Of a stretch of 64,000 bases of DNA, positions 28,435-38,327 are shown one piece after another; the stretch's first letter is position 1; each line of letters starts with the position of its first letter. The notes beneath the pieces are model-generated. The model saw only the letters and a list, made by a program, of their open reading frames with translations. It did no database searches and was not told where the DNA came from. The stretch is from assembly GCF_040218225.1 (NCBI RefSeq), contig NZ_JAVJQO010000008.1, positions 310,001 through 374,000 on the forward strand, read 5' to 3'. The position numbers were made by a program, and so were the translations under genes. This DNA is from Gracilimonas sp. (GTDB taxonomy: Bacteria > Bacteroidota > Rhodothermia > Balneolales > Balneolaceae).

Positions 28435-30096
28435 TTAAAGAGAAACGCCTCTTTTCCATGGTATGAAATCATATTGTTCGAGATCCATAGATTTAGCAGT
28501 TTTTTTACCACTTGCAATCTCGATAATATAGTCCAGTATCTCAGCTCCCATCTGTTCAATGGTTTTTTCACCCTTTATAACCGGGCCTGTATCAATATCT
28601 ATGATATCCGGCATTTTTTTGGCTAAAGCTGAGTTAGAAGATAATTTCAATACAGGAGCAATAGGATTTCCGGTTGGTGTTCCAAGCCCGGTTGTAAACA
28701 AGATTACATTGGCGCCAGAACCAGCGAGTCCGGTAGTAGACTCAACATCATTTCCAGGTGTACAAAGCAGGTTTAAACCCGGTTTATGAGCGTATTCGGT
28801 ATAATCAAGTACATCCTGAATCCTGGATGTTCCGCCTTTTTTAGCCGCTCCGGCCGATTTCATGGCATCCGTTATTAAACCATCTTTAATGTTGCCTGGA
28901 GAAGGGTTCATATCAAAACCCGAGCCGGCATCTATTGCAGATTGCTCAAATCTTCTCATAATGTCGACGAACTTTTCCGCCATCTCGTCGGTCTCCATTC
29001 GGTTTATGAGCTCTTGCTCAACGCCACATAGTTCAGGAAATTCAGATAAAATAGCCTTACCTCCCAGCGCTACAATTAAATCACTGGTGTATCCAATGGC
29101 TGGGTTTGCGGAAATTCCAGAGAATCCATCGGAACCACCACATTCCAAACCTATGGTGAGTTTACTTAATGGAGCCGGCTTCCGTGTTTGTTTATTGACT
29201 TCCACCAGTTCCATAAAGGTTTTCGTAATTGAATTCTTTATGAGCTTTTCTTCGGTTCCGGTAGCCTGTTGGTCTAGTATAACAACAGGTTTTTTCAGAT
29301 CAGGATTAATTGATTTCAAGGCATCCCTGAACATGGTAATTTGAGCGTTCTGGCATCCCAGACTCAATACTGTAGCACCAGCTACATTTGGATTGTTTAT
29401 ATATCCGGATAACAGTCTGCACAAAGTTTCTGAATCTTGGCGTATTCCTCCACAGCCTCCCTGATGAGTTAAAAACCTGATTCCATCGATATTCTCGAAT
29501 ACTCTTTTTTGAGGAGTTGGCTTTGGCTGCTCCGGTTCAATATCAATATCCAGGCCGTTTCCACTACCATTAAGCTGATTATTCTCATAGCGATCCACCA
29601 GCTTGCTAACCATGCTTACGTATGGATCAGGTTTTTCAAAGCCGAGTGCTTTATTAAATGCTTTTTTTATGGTTTCAATATTTCGGTTCTCACAAAAAAC
29701 CAATGGGAAAACCAGCCAGTAGTTAGCCGTACCAACCTGACCATCTTCCCTGTGGTAGCCGTCAAAGGTCACATCCTCCCATTTAGAAACATCGGGTTTA
29801 TCCCACGAAATTTGTTTCCGGTTTTCGATACTAAAATCATCTGATGTATGAGATACATTTTCAGTAGTAATAGCCTCGCCTTTTTTAATAGCATACTTTG
29901 CCCGACCTACAGTTACATTATACATATGCATCTGGTCTTCGGGCTCAAAATCCTTCAAAGCAAATTTATGCTTGGCTTTGATAAAGTCTTTAACTGTTAC
30001 CTCTTCCCCATTTACAGAGACTATCATTCCTTTTGGAATATCAGAAAGGGCAACAGCCAGATCGTCATTTTCATGAATGGTTATTGCTTCAATCAT
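28435..30096 (-). CDS. uxaA: Altronate dehydratase
   Basis: Converts D-altronate to 2-keto-3-deoxygluconate in galacturonate breakdown. The N-terminal SAF domain (residues about 8-85, with KKGEAITTENV) and the large UxaA C-terminal region are both present in the usual single chain, here 553 aa. Marker stretches are THQGGCGG, SLGCQNAQI and GLECGGSDGFSGISANPAIG, the last of which carries Cys and Asp residues typical of the iron-dependent enzyme. It lies 2 bases after uxaB, so reductase and dehydratase are made together. Confidence 0.94.
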   Translation of the reverse strand: MIEAITIHENDDLAVALSDIPKGMIVSVNGEEVTVKDFIKAKHKFALKDFEPEDQMHMYNVTVGRAKYAIKKGEAITTENVSHTSDDFSIENRKQISWDKPDVSKWEDVTFDGYHREDGQVGTANYWLVFPLVFCENRNIETIKKAFNKALGFEKPDPYVSMVSKLVDRYENNQLNGSGNGLDIDIEPEQPKPTPQKRVFENIDGIRFLTHQGGCGGIRQDSETLCRLLSGYINNPNVAGATVLSLGCQNAQITMFRDALKSINPDLKKPVVILDQQATGTEEKLIKNSITKTFMELVEVNKQTRKPAPLSKLTIGLECGGSDGFSGISANPAIGYTSDLIVALGGKAILSEFPELCGVEQELINRMETDEMAEKFVDIMRRFEQSAIDAGSGFDMNPSPGNIKDGLITDAMKSAGAAKKGGTSRIQDVLDYTEYAHKPGLNLLCTPGNDVESTTGLAGSGANVILFTTGLGTPTGNPIAPVLKLSSNSALAKKMPDIIDIDTGPVIKGEKTIEQMGAEILDYIIEIASGKKTAKSMDLEQYDFIPWKRGVSL

Positions 30097-30098
30097 AA

Positions 30099-31514
30099 TT
30101 AAATTTGTTGTATTGCTTTAGGCATTCCATGCTTCTGGATGTTTTTAAAGTACTCGAGGACCAATTCTTTCATTCCTTCAACTTTTGTAAGGTCCTGATC
30201 CCACATTTCGATATTACTCAAAGCATCATCAACCAGCTCTTCAGGAGACGCTGATTTTCTTTTAAAAAAGAATTCCAGGTTTTGCTCATCATCATTTAGC
30301 TCGCTCGTCCGTTTCTGATAAAGCTCAATCAGGCAAGCAAGAGCAAATACCAGTCTCTTTGGAAGTTCTCCTTTCAGCTTCAGGTAATCCAACACTGTTG
30401 GAAGGACCCTTACTTTATACTTGGAAACGGAGTTCAGTGAAATATCCATCAATTCATGCCGTATAAAAGGATTTTTAAACCGGGAAATGATTTCTTCTGC
30501 AAACTCTTTAGGGTCTTCACCGGGAATTTTTATGGTAGGTACGATTTCATCAAATATTATCCTGTTCATCATCTCACCAACCACCTCATCTTCGATGGCT
30601 TCTTTTACGGTTTCTAGTCCGCTTAGCAAACCAATCTGAACCATCGAAGTATGGGCGCCATTCAGGATTCTGACCTTCTGGGTTCTAAATGGTGTGATGT
30701 CTTCAACAAACTTCACATTTAAACCGGCTGCTTGTGCTGGGAAAAGCTTTTTTACTTTATCCGGAGCCTGAACTACAAAAAGGTGAAAAGCCTCCGACTT
30801 TACCACCAGATTATCATCATAGCCAATACGTTCTTTTATGGACTCTATTTCTTCTTTTGGGTAACCAGGGACGATTCTATCGACCAACGTATTCGCAAAC
30901 GAGCAGTTTTGATCAATCCAGTTCTTAAATTCGTCGCCCAGATTCCAAACATCAACATATTTGAGAATGCATTCCTTGAGCTTGTCACCATTTTTTTCAA
31001 TTAACTCGCAAGGTATTATTGCGAGACCTTTTTCGGGATCTCCGTTAAAATGATCATAGCGGCGTTTCAGAAGCTGAGTTAATTTACCGGGAAAAGTTTC
31101 AGCAAGGTCTCCATTTTGAGGGATGTCGCTGGCATCAAACTCAATTCCCGCCTCGGTTGTATTCGAAACTACCAGCTCTACTCCTTCTTCCTCAGCTAGG
31201 CCAAAATAAGTATCAAGTTCTTCAAAGGGATTTATAGCCGACGATACACATTCAATCTTTCTGACTTCATCAATTGTTTTTCCATTTTCAATGCCCTGTC
31301 GTAAATGATGATATAAACCATCCTGTTCTTTCAGATAGCTAACCATTCCTCTTTCGATCGGTTGCACGATAGCTACACTACCATTGAAATGATTTTTTTC
31401 GTTCAGGATGTCGATCATCCAGTTTATAAAAGCCCGTAGAAAATTACCCTCACCAAACTGTATTACTTTTAAAGGATTTCCGTGATCCTTTTGATCTCTT
31501 TTTAATCTATTCAT
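30099..31514 (-). CDS. uxaB: Tagaturonate reductase
   Basis: An NAD-dependent reductase of the mannitol dehydrogenase family that turns D-tagaturonate into D-altronate. The nucleotide-binding start is VIQFGEGNFLRAFINWMID, an unusual beta-alpha-beta motif typical of UxaB/UxuB. The catalytic Lys region is FVEDITPFRTQKVRILNGAHT. Length 471 aa is normal. With uxaA it forms a two-gene unit for galacturonate use. The upstream isomerase (UxaC), KdgK and KdgA are not in this window. Confidence 0.94.
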   Translation of the reverse strand: MNRLKRDQKDHGNPLKVIQFGEGNFLRAFINWMIDILNEKNHFNGSVAIVQPIERGMVSYLKEQDGLYHHLRQGIENGKTIDEVRKIECVSSAINPFEELDTYFGLAEEEGVELVVSNTTEAGIEFDASDIPQNGDLAETFPGKLTQLLKRRYDHFNGDPEKGLAIIPCELIEKNGDKLKECILKYVDVWNLGDEFKNWIDQNCSFANTLVDRIVPGYPKEEIESIKERIGYDDNLVVKSEAFHLFVVQAPDKVKKLFPAQAAGLNVKFVEDITPFRTQKVRILNGAHTSMVQIGLLSGLETVKEAIEDEVVGEMMNRIIFDEIVPTIKIPGEDPKEFAEEIISRFKNPFIRHELMDISLNSVSKYKVRVLPTVLDYLKLKGELPKRLVFALACLIELYQKRTSELNDDEQNLEFFFKRKSASPEELVDDALSNIEMWDQDLTKVEGMKELVLEYFKNIQKHGMPKAIQQI

Positions 31515-31813
31515 GATCTATAATTATATGATAGCCGAACAATGTATTGACGATATGCGGCTTCTGAAAAATCTGCGAAATCAACAAAATGAAATACGAG
31601 AAATACTGTACTCATATTTATGGGTGGTCAAGTTTTTTGCTGGATTACAAATTTTAAGTTACCGATTAAGTAAGCCCAAAGTAAAGATTTGAAAATGAAA
31701 AATCATCTTAATTTATTTGTCGGTAAACCAAGAAGTAGCCTTTAAAGCAATATAGGGAGGTGCTTAAACTACAACTGCTAAGAAATGCGATAGATTGAGC
31801 GAGTGAATTATCA
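31515..31813. other. Intergenic region upstream of uxaB
   Basis: This 299-base gap must hold the uxaB promoter. It is AT-rich, and I see no convincing operator palindrome, RNA element or gene in it. It also marks the approximate left edge of the accessory region. Confidence 0.4.
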
Positions 31814-32536
31814 TTATATATTATAAATGACGGGCATTTTCCCTTTCCATTTTTCCCAAAGATCAGAATCTAAAACCAGCTCAGACATAAAATCAGCAAC
31901 ATTGACGCGACTGGTTTTTCCAGCATCAAAAATAGGATTTCTTATTGGCGAGGCATAGATCTTATAGTCACTGACTTGCTCTTCATCAATCAGGCCATCG
32001 GGACGTACTACCACCCACTCCAGCTTATGGTTATCCTGACCAATCTGGACTCGAAGGAAATCTGCTGCCTGTTCATTATCCACATGAGGTGGCAGAATGA
32101 GCCGCAATAAGGCAACAACCAGTCTTTGAGAAAACGGTGGCTTTTCCGGTATATCCCGATTGCTGTTGCCGGTGGTGTTCATCAAAACCATTTTGATCGG
32201 GTGATCTGTCTGAACCAGCTCCACAGCTCTGGCCACTTTAGCAACCGCATCGGTCACTAACCGACGGGGATGTCCATATATACCCTTGAAGCTTATATTA
32301 TGGCCCAGGCACGAAAATACAGAAGTGCACCCGGCAAGTAATTTCGCTAACTCCTGATCCGGTATGGTTGATATTTCCGCTTCCACAATATCTAATTGCC
32401 CATTGGAATCTATGATATTAGCGAGAGATCCCGCATTCCGGACTAAAGCGATTACCTGTACCCCTTTGTCCAGCAACAATTTCACCAATAACCGACCGGT
32501 GGCCCCGCTGGCGCCTAAGACTAATGCTTTACTCAT
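31814..32536 (-). CDS. NAD(P)-binding NmrA/SDR-like protein
   Basis: An atypical short-chain dehydrogenase-like protein of 240 aa. The Rossmann motif is GASGATGRLL near residues 8-17, followed by VIALVRN. There is no clear YxxxK catalytic pair, so it groups with NmrA-like or SDR-a5-type proteins that bind NAD(P)H and act as reductases or regulators. Substrate unknown. A 75-base gap separates it from the exported protein gene upstream. Confidence 0.8.
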   Translation of the reverse strand: MSKALVLGASGATGRLLVKLLLDKGVQVIALVRNAGSLANIIDSNGQLDIVEAEISTIPDQELAKLLAGCTSVFSCLGHNISFKGIYGHPRRLVTDAVAKVARAVELVQTDHPIKMVLMNTTGNSNRDIPEKPPFSQRLVVALLRLILPPHVDNEQAADFLRVQIGQDNHKLEWVVVRPDGLIDEEQVSDYKIYASPIRNPIFDAGKTSRVNVADFMSELVLDSDLWEKWKGKMPVIYNI

Positions 32537-32611
32537 GTATTCCTTTTGTGTGATAGAAACGGCTGCCTACGCAGGAACCTCGAAAAGGTTTAATTACCTC
32601 CGCCACTACTA

Positions 32612-33301
32612 TTAATCATCAACATGATATTCACAGCTTACCGATGGATTAAACGGCATAAAGAGTCCGTGCTCATTTTCTTTATACAGCCACATATGGA
32701 GGTCATAATGAGGTTCAAACTTATGGGCTTCATCGGGTTCAGTTTCGGGATTGTCGACCATAGAAAAATAGTCGATACCCATAAAGTCAGGACGAGCTTC
32801 ATTACCTGCATCATGCCATCCTTTCTGGAAAACCAGGTTCTCAATGGCTACTAACTTCATAGAGCCGTCCTCCATAGGTTCATAGATCAAAATAGCCGGA
32901 TTGTTGAAGTCCGTATGAAGGCCATTTCCATCGACACGTTCGGTTCCGGGCACAAGCCCCAGTAAATCAGGTCGAACGTAGTGAACCCCCATTGCTCCGG
33001 TAAATTCAGGCCATCCCATCATCGGGCCTGTGTCACAAATATTAAACGGATCTCTTACATATCCTTCTTTCAGCGCTACTTCCACATCCTGAAATCGTTT
33101 AGTAGCGTGATATACTTCTATAAGTTTTTCAGCCATTTCAGCATTCTTATCAAATGCATTCTGAATGACAGCTGCTACACTTTCATTTTCAATTGAGTTA
33201 ATCGAATTCTGGGCCTTCACGAAATATGAACCCGGCATTAACAGGCAAAGAGTGGTGATTAAAACACCAGTAGTTTTATTGAGACGCATATTTATCCCCA
33301 T
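32612..33301 (-). CDS. Exported protein of unknown function
   Basis: Signal peptide to about residue 31 (YFVKAQ), then about 200 residues with no domain I can name. Conserved-looking stretches are MGVHYVRPDL, NPAILIYEP and the C-terminal FEPHYDLHMWLY, which has two His and acidic residues that could bind metal. The pattern recalls uncharacterised exported proteins of soil and marine bacteria. The next gene upstream, the VOC protein, is compositionally very different, so the boundary of foreign DNA may lie between the two. Confidence 0.62.
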   Translation of the reverse strand: MGINMRLNKTTGVLITTLCLLMPGSYFVKAQNSINSIENESVAAVIQNAFDKNAEMAEKLIEVYHATKRFQDVEVALKEGYVRDPFNICDTGPMMGWPEFTGAMGVHYVRPDLLGLVPGTERVDGNGLHTDFNNPAILIYEPMEDGSMKLVAIENLVFQKGWHDAGNEARPDFMGIDYFSMVDNPETEPDEAHKFEPHYDLHMWLYKENEHGLFMPFNPSVSCEYHVDD

Positions 33302-33398
33302 TATATTTTTAGTTTCCCTTTAGAAAAGCATGTTAGAAGGGATTATTCCGAATCTTAATTAATTCAGGAAAGATTTACAAAAGCAAAGATGGGCTACA

Positions 33399-34148
33399 TC
33401 AATTCCCTTCCTGCAAGGCTATATAGACACCAACGGGATCCCTGATTACGGCGTGTCCGGCCTCCGTCTCTTCCTTAACGATTTCACCGCCGCCATCACG
33501 AACATGACGAAGGCTCTCGCTGAAGTCACCGACCGGCAAACTAAGTATCCAGACGGAAGGAATACGCTCGTTGTCGTTATTCTTAGGACAGATTTCTGCC
33601 GCGGCAATACCATCCGGTCTCCGCATTTCAAATCCACCTTCTGTGTCGGCCGGGGTCGCTGACCAACCAACGACCTGCTCGTAGAATTCACACATCGACG
33701 AAACGTCTGAGACCACAAGTGAAAGCCAGGATATGCAACCGATACGGACGGAACGACTTGAACTGTCCGGATCGTCAGCAGCAGCGGGGACTACCCCGAA
33801 TGCCGCTCCACAGGGGTCAACCAAAACGGCCCACTGACTCTGCCCGTCATCGCCTTTGGCATGAATCAGCTCCTGCCCTCCGAGTTCGAGTGTACGATCC
33901 GCACTGGCTGCTACATCGGAAACCTGTATGTGCGGCATCCATTGCAGTGGCAGGGCTTCGTATTCAGGTGAACGTGCCCCCAATCCTATCACCGGCGTGC
34001 CTTGGTTGTTGGTTAAATCGTCCTGCCACAGCGGAGTCGAACCGGTCGTCAGAACCTTTGAGTAGAAACGTAGTTCCCGCTCATGCTCCGGTACTGCTAT
34101 ATCTGCGCTTAGTACTCCCCCAACACCGTGTAAGAATGGATTTTGCAT
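33399..34148 (-). CDS. VOC superfamily protein, two glyoxalase-like domains, GC-rich
   Basis: A 249-aa protein with two vicinal-oxygen-chelate repeats, roughly residues 10-120 and 130-248. The second shows FEMRRPDGIAAAEI and AVIRDPVGVYIALQEG, and the first VLVDPCGAAFGVVP. VOC proteins include glyoxalases, dioxygenases and antibiotic-sequestering or modifying proteins; the role cannot be assigned. The base composition is conspicuous: 34 of 60 bases at 33481-33540 are G or C, against 20 of 60 at 37381-37440 in the defence block. This points to recent transfer. It lies directly 3' (in transcription direction) of the attC-like site B. Confidence 0.82.
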   Translation of the reverse strand: MQNPFLHGVGGVLSADIAVPEHERELRFYSKVLTTGSTPLWQDDLTNNQGTPVIGLGARSPEYEALPLQWMPHIQVSDVAASADRTLELGGQELIHAKGDDGQSQWAVLVDPCGAAFGVVPAAADDPDSSSRSVRIGCISWLSLVVSDVSSMCEFYEQVVGWSATPADTEGGFEMRRPDGIAAAEICPKNNDNERIPSVWILSLPVGDFSESLRHVRDGGGEIVKEETEAGHAVIRDPVGVYIALQEGN

Positions 34149-34206
34149 GACTACCTCATTTGGTTTAGAGTTGGCAAGGTTTAAAATTTGGGTGTAATGA
34201 TCCGGT

Positions 34207-34317
34207 GTTTAAACGGCGCGCGGTTTCGGTTTTTTGAAAGTAAGAGAAATAAATAGTTAGCTGAAAGTTTTAAATGCGGAGCCACTACCCAAGTCCGACT
34301 TGAAACGCTTGTTATTG
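34207..34317 (-). repeat. attC-like site B, between the helicase and VOC genes
   Basis: Read on the minus strand, the site starts with TAACAAGCGTTTCAAGTCGG and continues through GGCTCCG. This looks like the R''-L'' half of integron attC sites from aquatic bacteria. About 90 bases further, CCGAAACCGCGC leading to CCGTTTAAAC can pair imperfectly with the first half, as L'-R' should. The 111-base length is in the attC range. The R' box does not match GTTRRRY exactly, and no integrase is present. The 38-base conserved half (34277-34314) matches site A at about 25 of 37 aligned positions. Confidence 0.45.
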
Positions 34318-34406
34318 GTTGATTTTTAAGGTGTTATATTTAATCCTTAGGTAATTGTAATGGGATAGAAAACTGAAAGACTTCGAAAAACTTTCAAAAT
34401 AAATTC

Positions 34407-36161
34407 TTAGCTATCCAAATAATGTAGCTGAAGCTCCACCTCTTTAATAGAGCCCATATCAGATTCATTTATTTCTGGAATATTTATGAATAAATTTTCC
34501 ATAGCCCTACTACATGCTACATAAAATATCCTTCCATCATCTTCATCGTTCTCTAGATAAGAAGGTGCATCCAAAATATATTTTTTAAAATCACTTAAGG
34601 TCTCGAAGTGAACTAAAGTATTTTCAAACTCAGTTCCCTTTGCACTATGTATAGTTCTAACTTTATCATCAGACCTAGTATCAACCTTAACGTGAGGGAG
34701 TAAATCATTAACTGTATTATTCTCATAGAATGTTTTTGCATTCCCACTACGTAATCCACTACCAATGGTAATACCAAATTTATCTGATACTTCTGACCTT
34801 AAATCTGTGTAAAGATCATAAATGGTTTGCTGTCTTTGGTTTTCATCAAGATTAGTTAGTAACCCAATAGCAATGTCTCTAAGTTCTATTTTTAAAACGG
34901 AACCATCATTTACTCGTTTTAAATGTCTCACAATCTCTTTGACTGAATTAAGATAGTCATGCTTATCATGAAATTTTAAACCCTTAAAGATTGAATGAAT
35001 AAAACTAGCCCTCTGGGCATTTGAATCGTTTAAATACATTTCATTCAAACGATCATCTGTAGAAGAACCTATCTGGCTTGATATCTGATAAACAGAAGTA
35101 TTCTTTCTTGTTAATATGTACAAGTCTTTATCGTCATGATGTGCGCTAAACCAATCCATAGACTGCTTTGGTGTTCCTACTAATACAACAACAGGCCCTC
35201 CATTCTTCTCTTCATCTCCATAGTCCTGTTGAATATCACTCCTAAGCATATTAAGAAAGTCAATTATGTTAGTCGTTGACCTATGGTTTTGTCCTAACTT
35301 AAATGCAGAAATATCCCCATTTTTGAAAGTGATAAAATCATTCCTCTGAGCGCCCGTAAACCGATAAATTGATTGGGCTAAGTCCCCGACCACACCAATG
35401 ACAGTGTGTTGCTCAGATATTTTATCCAAAATCCATGTTTGAAGTTGAGTAGTATCTTGGAATTCATCTACAAAGATATAGGGAAACTTATTTCTAATAA
35501 GTTTTATTACTGATGGGTACTTAGATAAAATTAAATAGGAAAAATAAAGAACGTCTTCGTGATGCATGATTCCATCAGACCAATATTTGGATTTATAAAT
35601 CCAAAGCTCCCCGTTTGATTTGGGTATTCTGGCACCTCTTCTAGCTCTAACAATTAATTGGACTTTCCCATCGTCGTCAAATTCATAATCAAGGCTAGAC
35701 AGCTCTACAACTACATTTGGTTTATTTTGAGACCATTGTAAATAATTATAATTACCACTTAATGTATTTATCCACCTCCTTAGACGGTCTCCATGAACTA
35801 CGTGTTCTTCATGACCATCTAAATTCGAAACATCAAATAATTCCTCACCATTATCATCGTATTCAATCAGATAAGAGAAAGGCTTCACAATATTTCTATA
35901 TAAAAAGCTATGTATCGTTGAAATATCAAAACGAGATTTGTCACAATCCAGCCTTCCTATAAGCTCCTCAGCAGCTACGTTAGTGTAAGTTATACAAGCA
36001 ATTTGCCTAGTTCTTTCCAGCCTAGTTGACTTTTTTAGGACTCTTTCTAAGTGTTCTATGAGCCAAGAGGTTTTTCCAGCACCAGGCCCGGCATATACTT
36101 TAAAATTGGTTTCAAGAGTATTCAACTCAGAAACATCTGGTAATTCATTCAAATCTGGCAT
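34407..36161 (-). CDS. gajB: Gabija GajB-like UvrD-type helicase
   Basis: A shortened superfamily 1A helicase of 584 aa. Motif I is YAGPGAGKTSWL near residue 23-34, Ia is CITYTNVAAEEL, motif II VDEFQDTTQLQ, motif III GDLAQSIYRFTGA, motif V RTIHSAKGTEFENT and motif VI FYVACSRAMENLF. The gene begins 1 base after the end of the OLD-type nuclease gene, the order found in Gabija systems, where GajA nicks DNA and GajB responds to DNA ends to trigger defence. AT-rich composition sets it apart from the housekeeping UvrD-like gene at 12 kb. Confidence 0.85.
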   Translation of the reverse strand: MPDLNELPDVSELNTLETNFKVYAGPGAGKTSWLIEHLERVLKKSTRLERTRQIACITYTNVAAEELIGRLDCDKSRFDISTIHSFLYRNIVKPFSYLIEYDDNGEELFDVSNLDGHEEHVVHGDRLRRWINTLSGNYNYLQWSQNKPNVVVELSSLDYEFDDDGKVQLIVRARRGARIPKSNGELWIYKSKYWSDGIMHHEDVLYFSYLILSKYPSVIKLIRNKFPYIFVDEFQDTTQLQTWILDKISEQHTVIGVVGDLAQSIYRFTGAQRNDFITFKNGDISAFKLGQNHRSTTNIIDFLNMLRSDIQQDYGDEEKNGGPVVVLVGTPKQSMDWFSAHHDDKDLYILTRKNTSVYQISSQIGSSTDDRLNEMYLNDSNAQRASFIHSIFKGLKFHDKHDYLNSVKEIVRHLKRVNDGSVLKIELRDIAIGLLTNLDENQRQQTIYDLYTDLRSEVSDKFGITIGSGLRSGNAKTFYENNTVNDLLPHVKVDTRSDDKVRTIHSAKGTEFENTLVHFETLSDFKKYILDAPSYLENDEDDGRIFYVACSRAMENLFINIPEINESDMGSIKEVELQLHYLDS

Positions 36162-36162
36162 A

Positions 36163-38259
36163 TCAATCTGCTATCTCATTAATTGCACCTTCTATATAAT
36201 CAGGAATAATGAAATCTAGTTGTCCATCATCTTTATCGAGGTTTTCTCTCAGATTCTTCTCAAGATAAAAAGCGTGTTCTCCCTTAGCACTCTTGACAAT
36301 CCTATTATAAATGGCGGCTATGAAAGCTTTATTCTTCTCATTTTCATCCCATGTACAATTATCAATTCCTGACAAAATTTTATCCTTATTAATATCATCA
36401 ATCCCTCTCATCTCTTTGTATTTATCAATAATGTTGTCTGTTTCTTGGTCTAGAATACTTTGGAGTTCACTAAAATTTTCTGGGGTATGCGCACTATTTT
36501 GCGAAGGAAAAGAAGTTGTTATGAGCAACTCAGATTTAGGATTGATAATAGCCAACTCATATTCTAGGGTTTTGCCTTTACCTTCCTCTGGATGAAACAG
36601 GTTGATATTCTCATAATTTTCTGAGTAATCGGTCTTTAAATCATCAATATGAAATGATATAGCCTTTGTTTCTTCATCAGCCAAACTTTCCAAAGTAAAC
36701 GGATAAGCTGATACCCAATTATTACCCTTCTTAATAGTTGGGTCAGCATCTGTTATACATACGATCTTTTTATTGATCGCATATGGCAAGTCATCATTGA
36801 AAGAAAAAATCTTCAGGAAGTGTTTAAATGATCTACTATCAACACTAATGATTGCCGTGTGGTTATCCGTTAGCTTATCTTCTTTTTCCAAGTATGCCGC
36901 AAAGCAAGGGATAAGTATTTTTTCGCTAATTCCTTCAACAAAAATAACTTTTTCAGCAAAAAGCATATTGGATTTTGTTGCATCTAAAAACCTCTGAACA
37001 AATATTTTGGAGCTTTTGCCCTCATTATTTTCTGAAAAGACTTTCCCGGGGTATCCAACTCTGTATTCCTCTTCAATATCTGTATACAAACAAATGATTG
37101 AATTAAGTTCTATAGCAGAAGTAATATGCGTAGAATGAGTTGTAACAAAGGCTTGTCTTGCCTGTTGATTAGTTTCAAGGTTGGTTTCTAAAAACTTCAA
37201 AAATTTTGCCTGTAAATTTGGATGTAAGTGTGCCTCAGGCTCTTCAATAGCTAGTATTGGAAATACTTTTGCATTATCCCCCATGAAAGCTGATGAAACT
37301 TCCATTTGCATCTTTGCAAGTATGAGAGCCATATACAGAAGATTGTTATAACCAAGTCCGTTATTGTTAATCGGAATTTTTAGTCCACTTTTTTCAACAA
37401 CAAGACGTAAAGCGAATAATAAATCATGTTCAGAAGCATCAGCATCAAAATTAGGTACACCTCCTTTATCTGCTCCTGTATCTTTTGAATATTTTAGGAT
37501 CTCATTTTTATCTATTCTACCTATGAGTTCTTCTAAGAGTATTTTGGACTTTTCTTTAAAATCATCTTCTCTTTGTTTTATCTCTTCTAATTGTTCATCG
37601 GATAATTCTTCCATTTCCTGTCCTTGAGTTATGTCATAGTCCAAAAAATAATTTAATACATCTCTTAGAATTGTATTATTTCCAAAGAACATTTCCCTCT
37701 CTGCATCACGGATAGCTGTAAGAAATTGATAATCAAATCTATCTAAATTTTCATTTGAGGCTTTCTCTTTTTTAGCTGGGTTACCGCCATAAATTCTTGA
37801 AACATATTTTGAGAGAAATTTCTTATTTATAATTTGGAAACAGGCTTGAGCATCATACTGTCCATCGTCCTTCTTGCCTCCTTCTATTAAGTCAAGATAC
37901 TCTTCATGATGTTTTACCGGAAGCTCAAAAATATAAGTGAGTTTTGCTCTGTAATTAGGAGGGTTTTCAACTAACCAATCATAAATGACATTTTGGTCGT
38001 CAGGCTCATCTTTATGCGGACAAATTAAAACCGAAATCTGTATGGATGGTGGCGAACTAAAGTCACTGATATTCTTACTAAAATCATCAATACTTGGCTT
38101 GTTATTGCCTGTTCTATCGAAAATAAACTGTAATGCTCTTAGAAGATTAGTTTTCCCAGAATTATTATGCCCTATAATTACATTTACCCCTGGATTAAAT
38201 AGAACCGTTTCACTTTGAAAATTCCGAAAGTTTGTTAATGATATCTCTGATATATACAT
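36163..38259 (-). CDS. gajA: Gabija GajA-like OLD-family ATPase/TOPRIM endonuclease
   Basis: An N-terminal SMC/ABC-like ATPase with Walker A GHNNSGKTN at residues 30-38, a central helical arm at about 150-260 and Walker B PILAIEEPEAHLHP at about 334-347. A C-terminal TOPRIM nuclease follows, with E442 in VEGISE and the DxD pair D504/D506 in CITDADPT. This is the OLD class-2/GajA layout. The 698 aa exceed canonical GajA because of about 120 extra C-terminal residues. A Shine-Dalgarno AGGGAG precedes the ATG. Paired with the GajB-like gene 1 base away, it is a probable anti-phage system. Confidence 0.87.
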   Translation of the reverse strand: MYISEISLTNFRNFQSETVLFNPGVNVIIGHNNSGKTNLLRALQFIFDRTGNNKPSIDDFSKNISDFSSPPSIQISVLICPHKDEPDDQNVIYDWLVENPPNYRAKLTYIFELPVKHHEEYLDLIEGGKKDDGQYDAQACFQIINKKFLSKYVSRIYGGNPAKKEKASNENLDRFDYQFLTAIRDAEREMFFGNNTILRDVLNYFLDYDITQGQEMEELSDEQLEEIKQREDDFKEKSKILLEELIGRIDKNEILKYSKDTGADKGGVPNFDADASEHDLLFALRLVVEKSGLKIPINNNGLGYNNLLYMALILAKMQMEVSSAFMGDNAKVFPILAIEEPEAHLHPNLQAKFLKFLETNLETNQQARQAFVTTHSTHITSAIELNSIICLYTDIEEEYRVGYPGKVFSENNEGKSSKIFVQRFLDATKSNMLFAEKVIFVEGISEKILIPCFAAYLEKEDKLTDNHTAIISVDSRSFKHFLKIFSFNDDLPYAINKKIVCITDADPTIKKGNNWVSAYPFTLESLADEETKAISFHIDDLKTDYSENYENINLFHPEEGKGKTLEYELAIINPKSELLITTSFPSQNSAHTPENFSELQSILDQETDNIIDKYKEMRGIDDINKDKILSGIDNCTWDENEKNKAFIAAIYNRIVKSAKGEHAFYLEKNLRENLDKDDGQLDFIIPDYIEGAINEIAD

Positions 38260-38327
38260 TTTCTCCCTAATTTGTAGTTGGTTGTAAGTCCAATTCTATT
38301 ATCCAAATTTACCAATAATGTACCAGC

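Noticed and set aside
28862-29344. A 160-codon plus-strand frame
   Set aside because: It lies wholly inside uxaA on the opposite strand and has no family features.
33300-33398. Possible third attC-like site after the VOC gene
   Set aside because: The expected TAACAA ... GGAC pattern is not there on either strand, so the end of a VOC cassette cannot be shown.
33719-34150. A 143-codon plus-strand frame within the GC-rich region
   Set aside because: It is antisense to the VOC gene; the Arg- and Pro-rich composition is what GC-rich antisense frames give.
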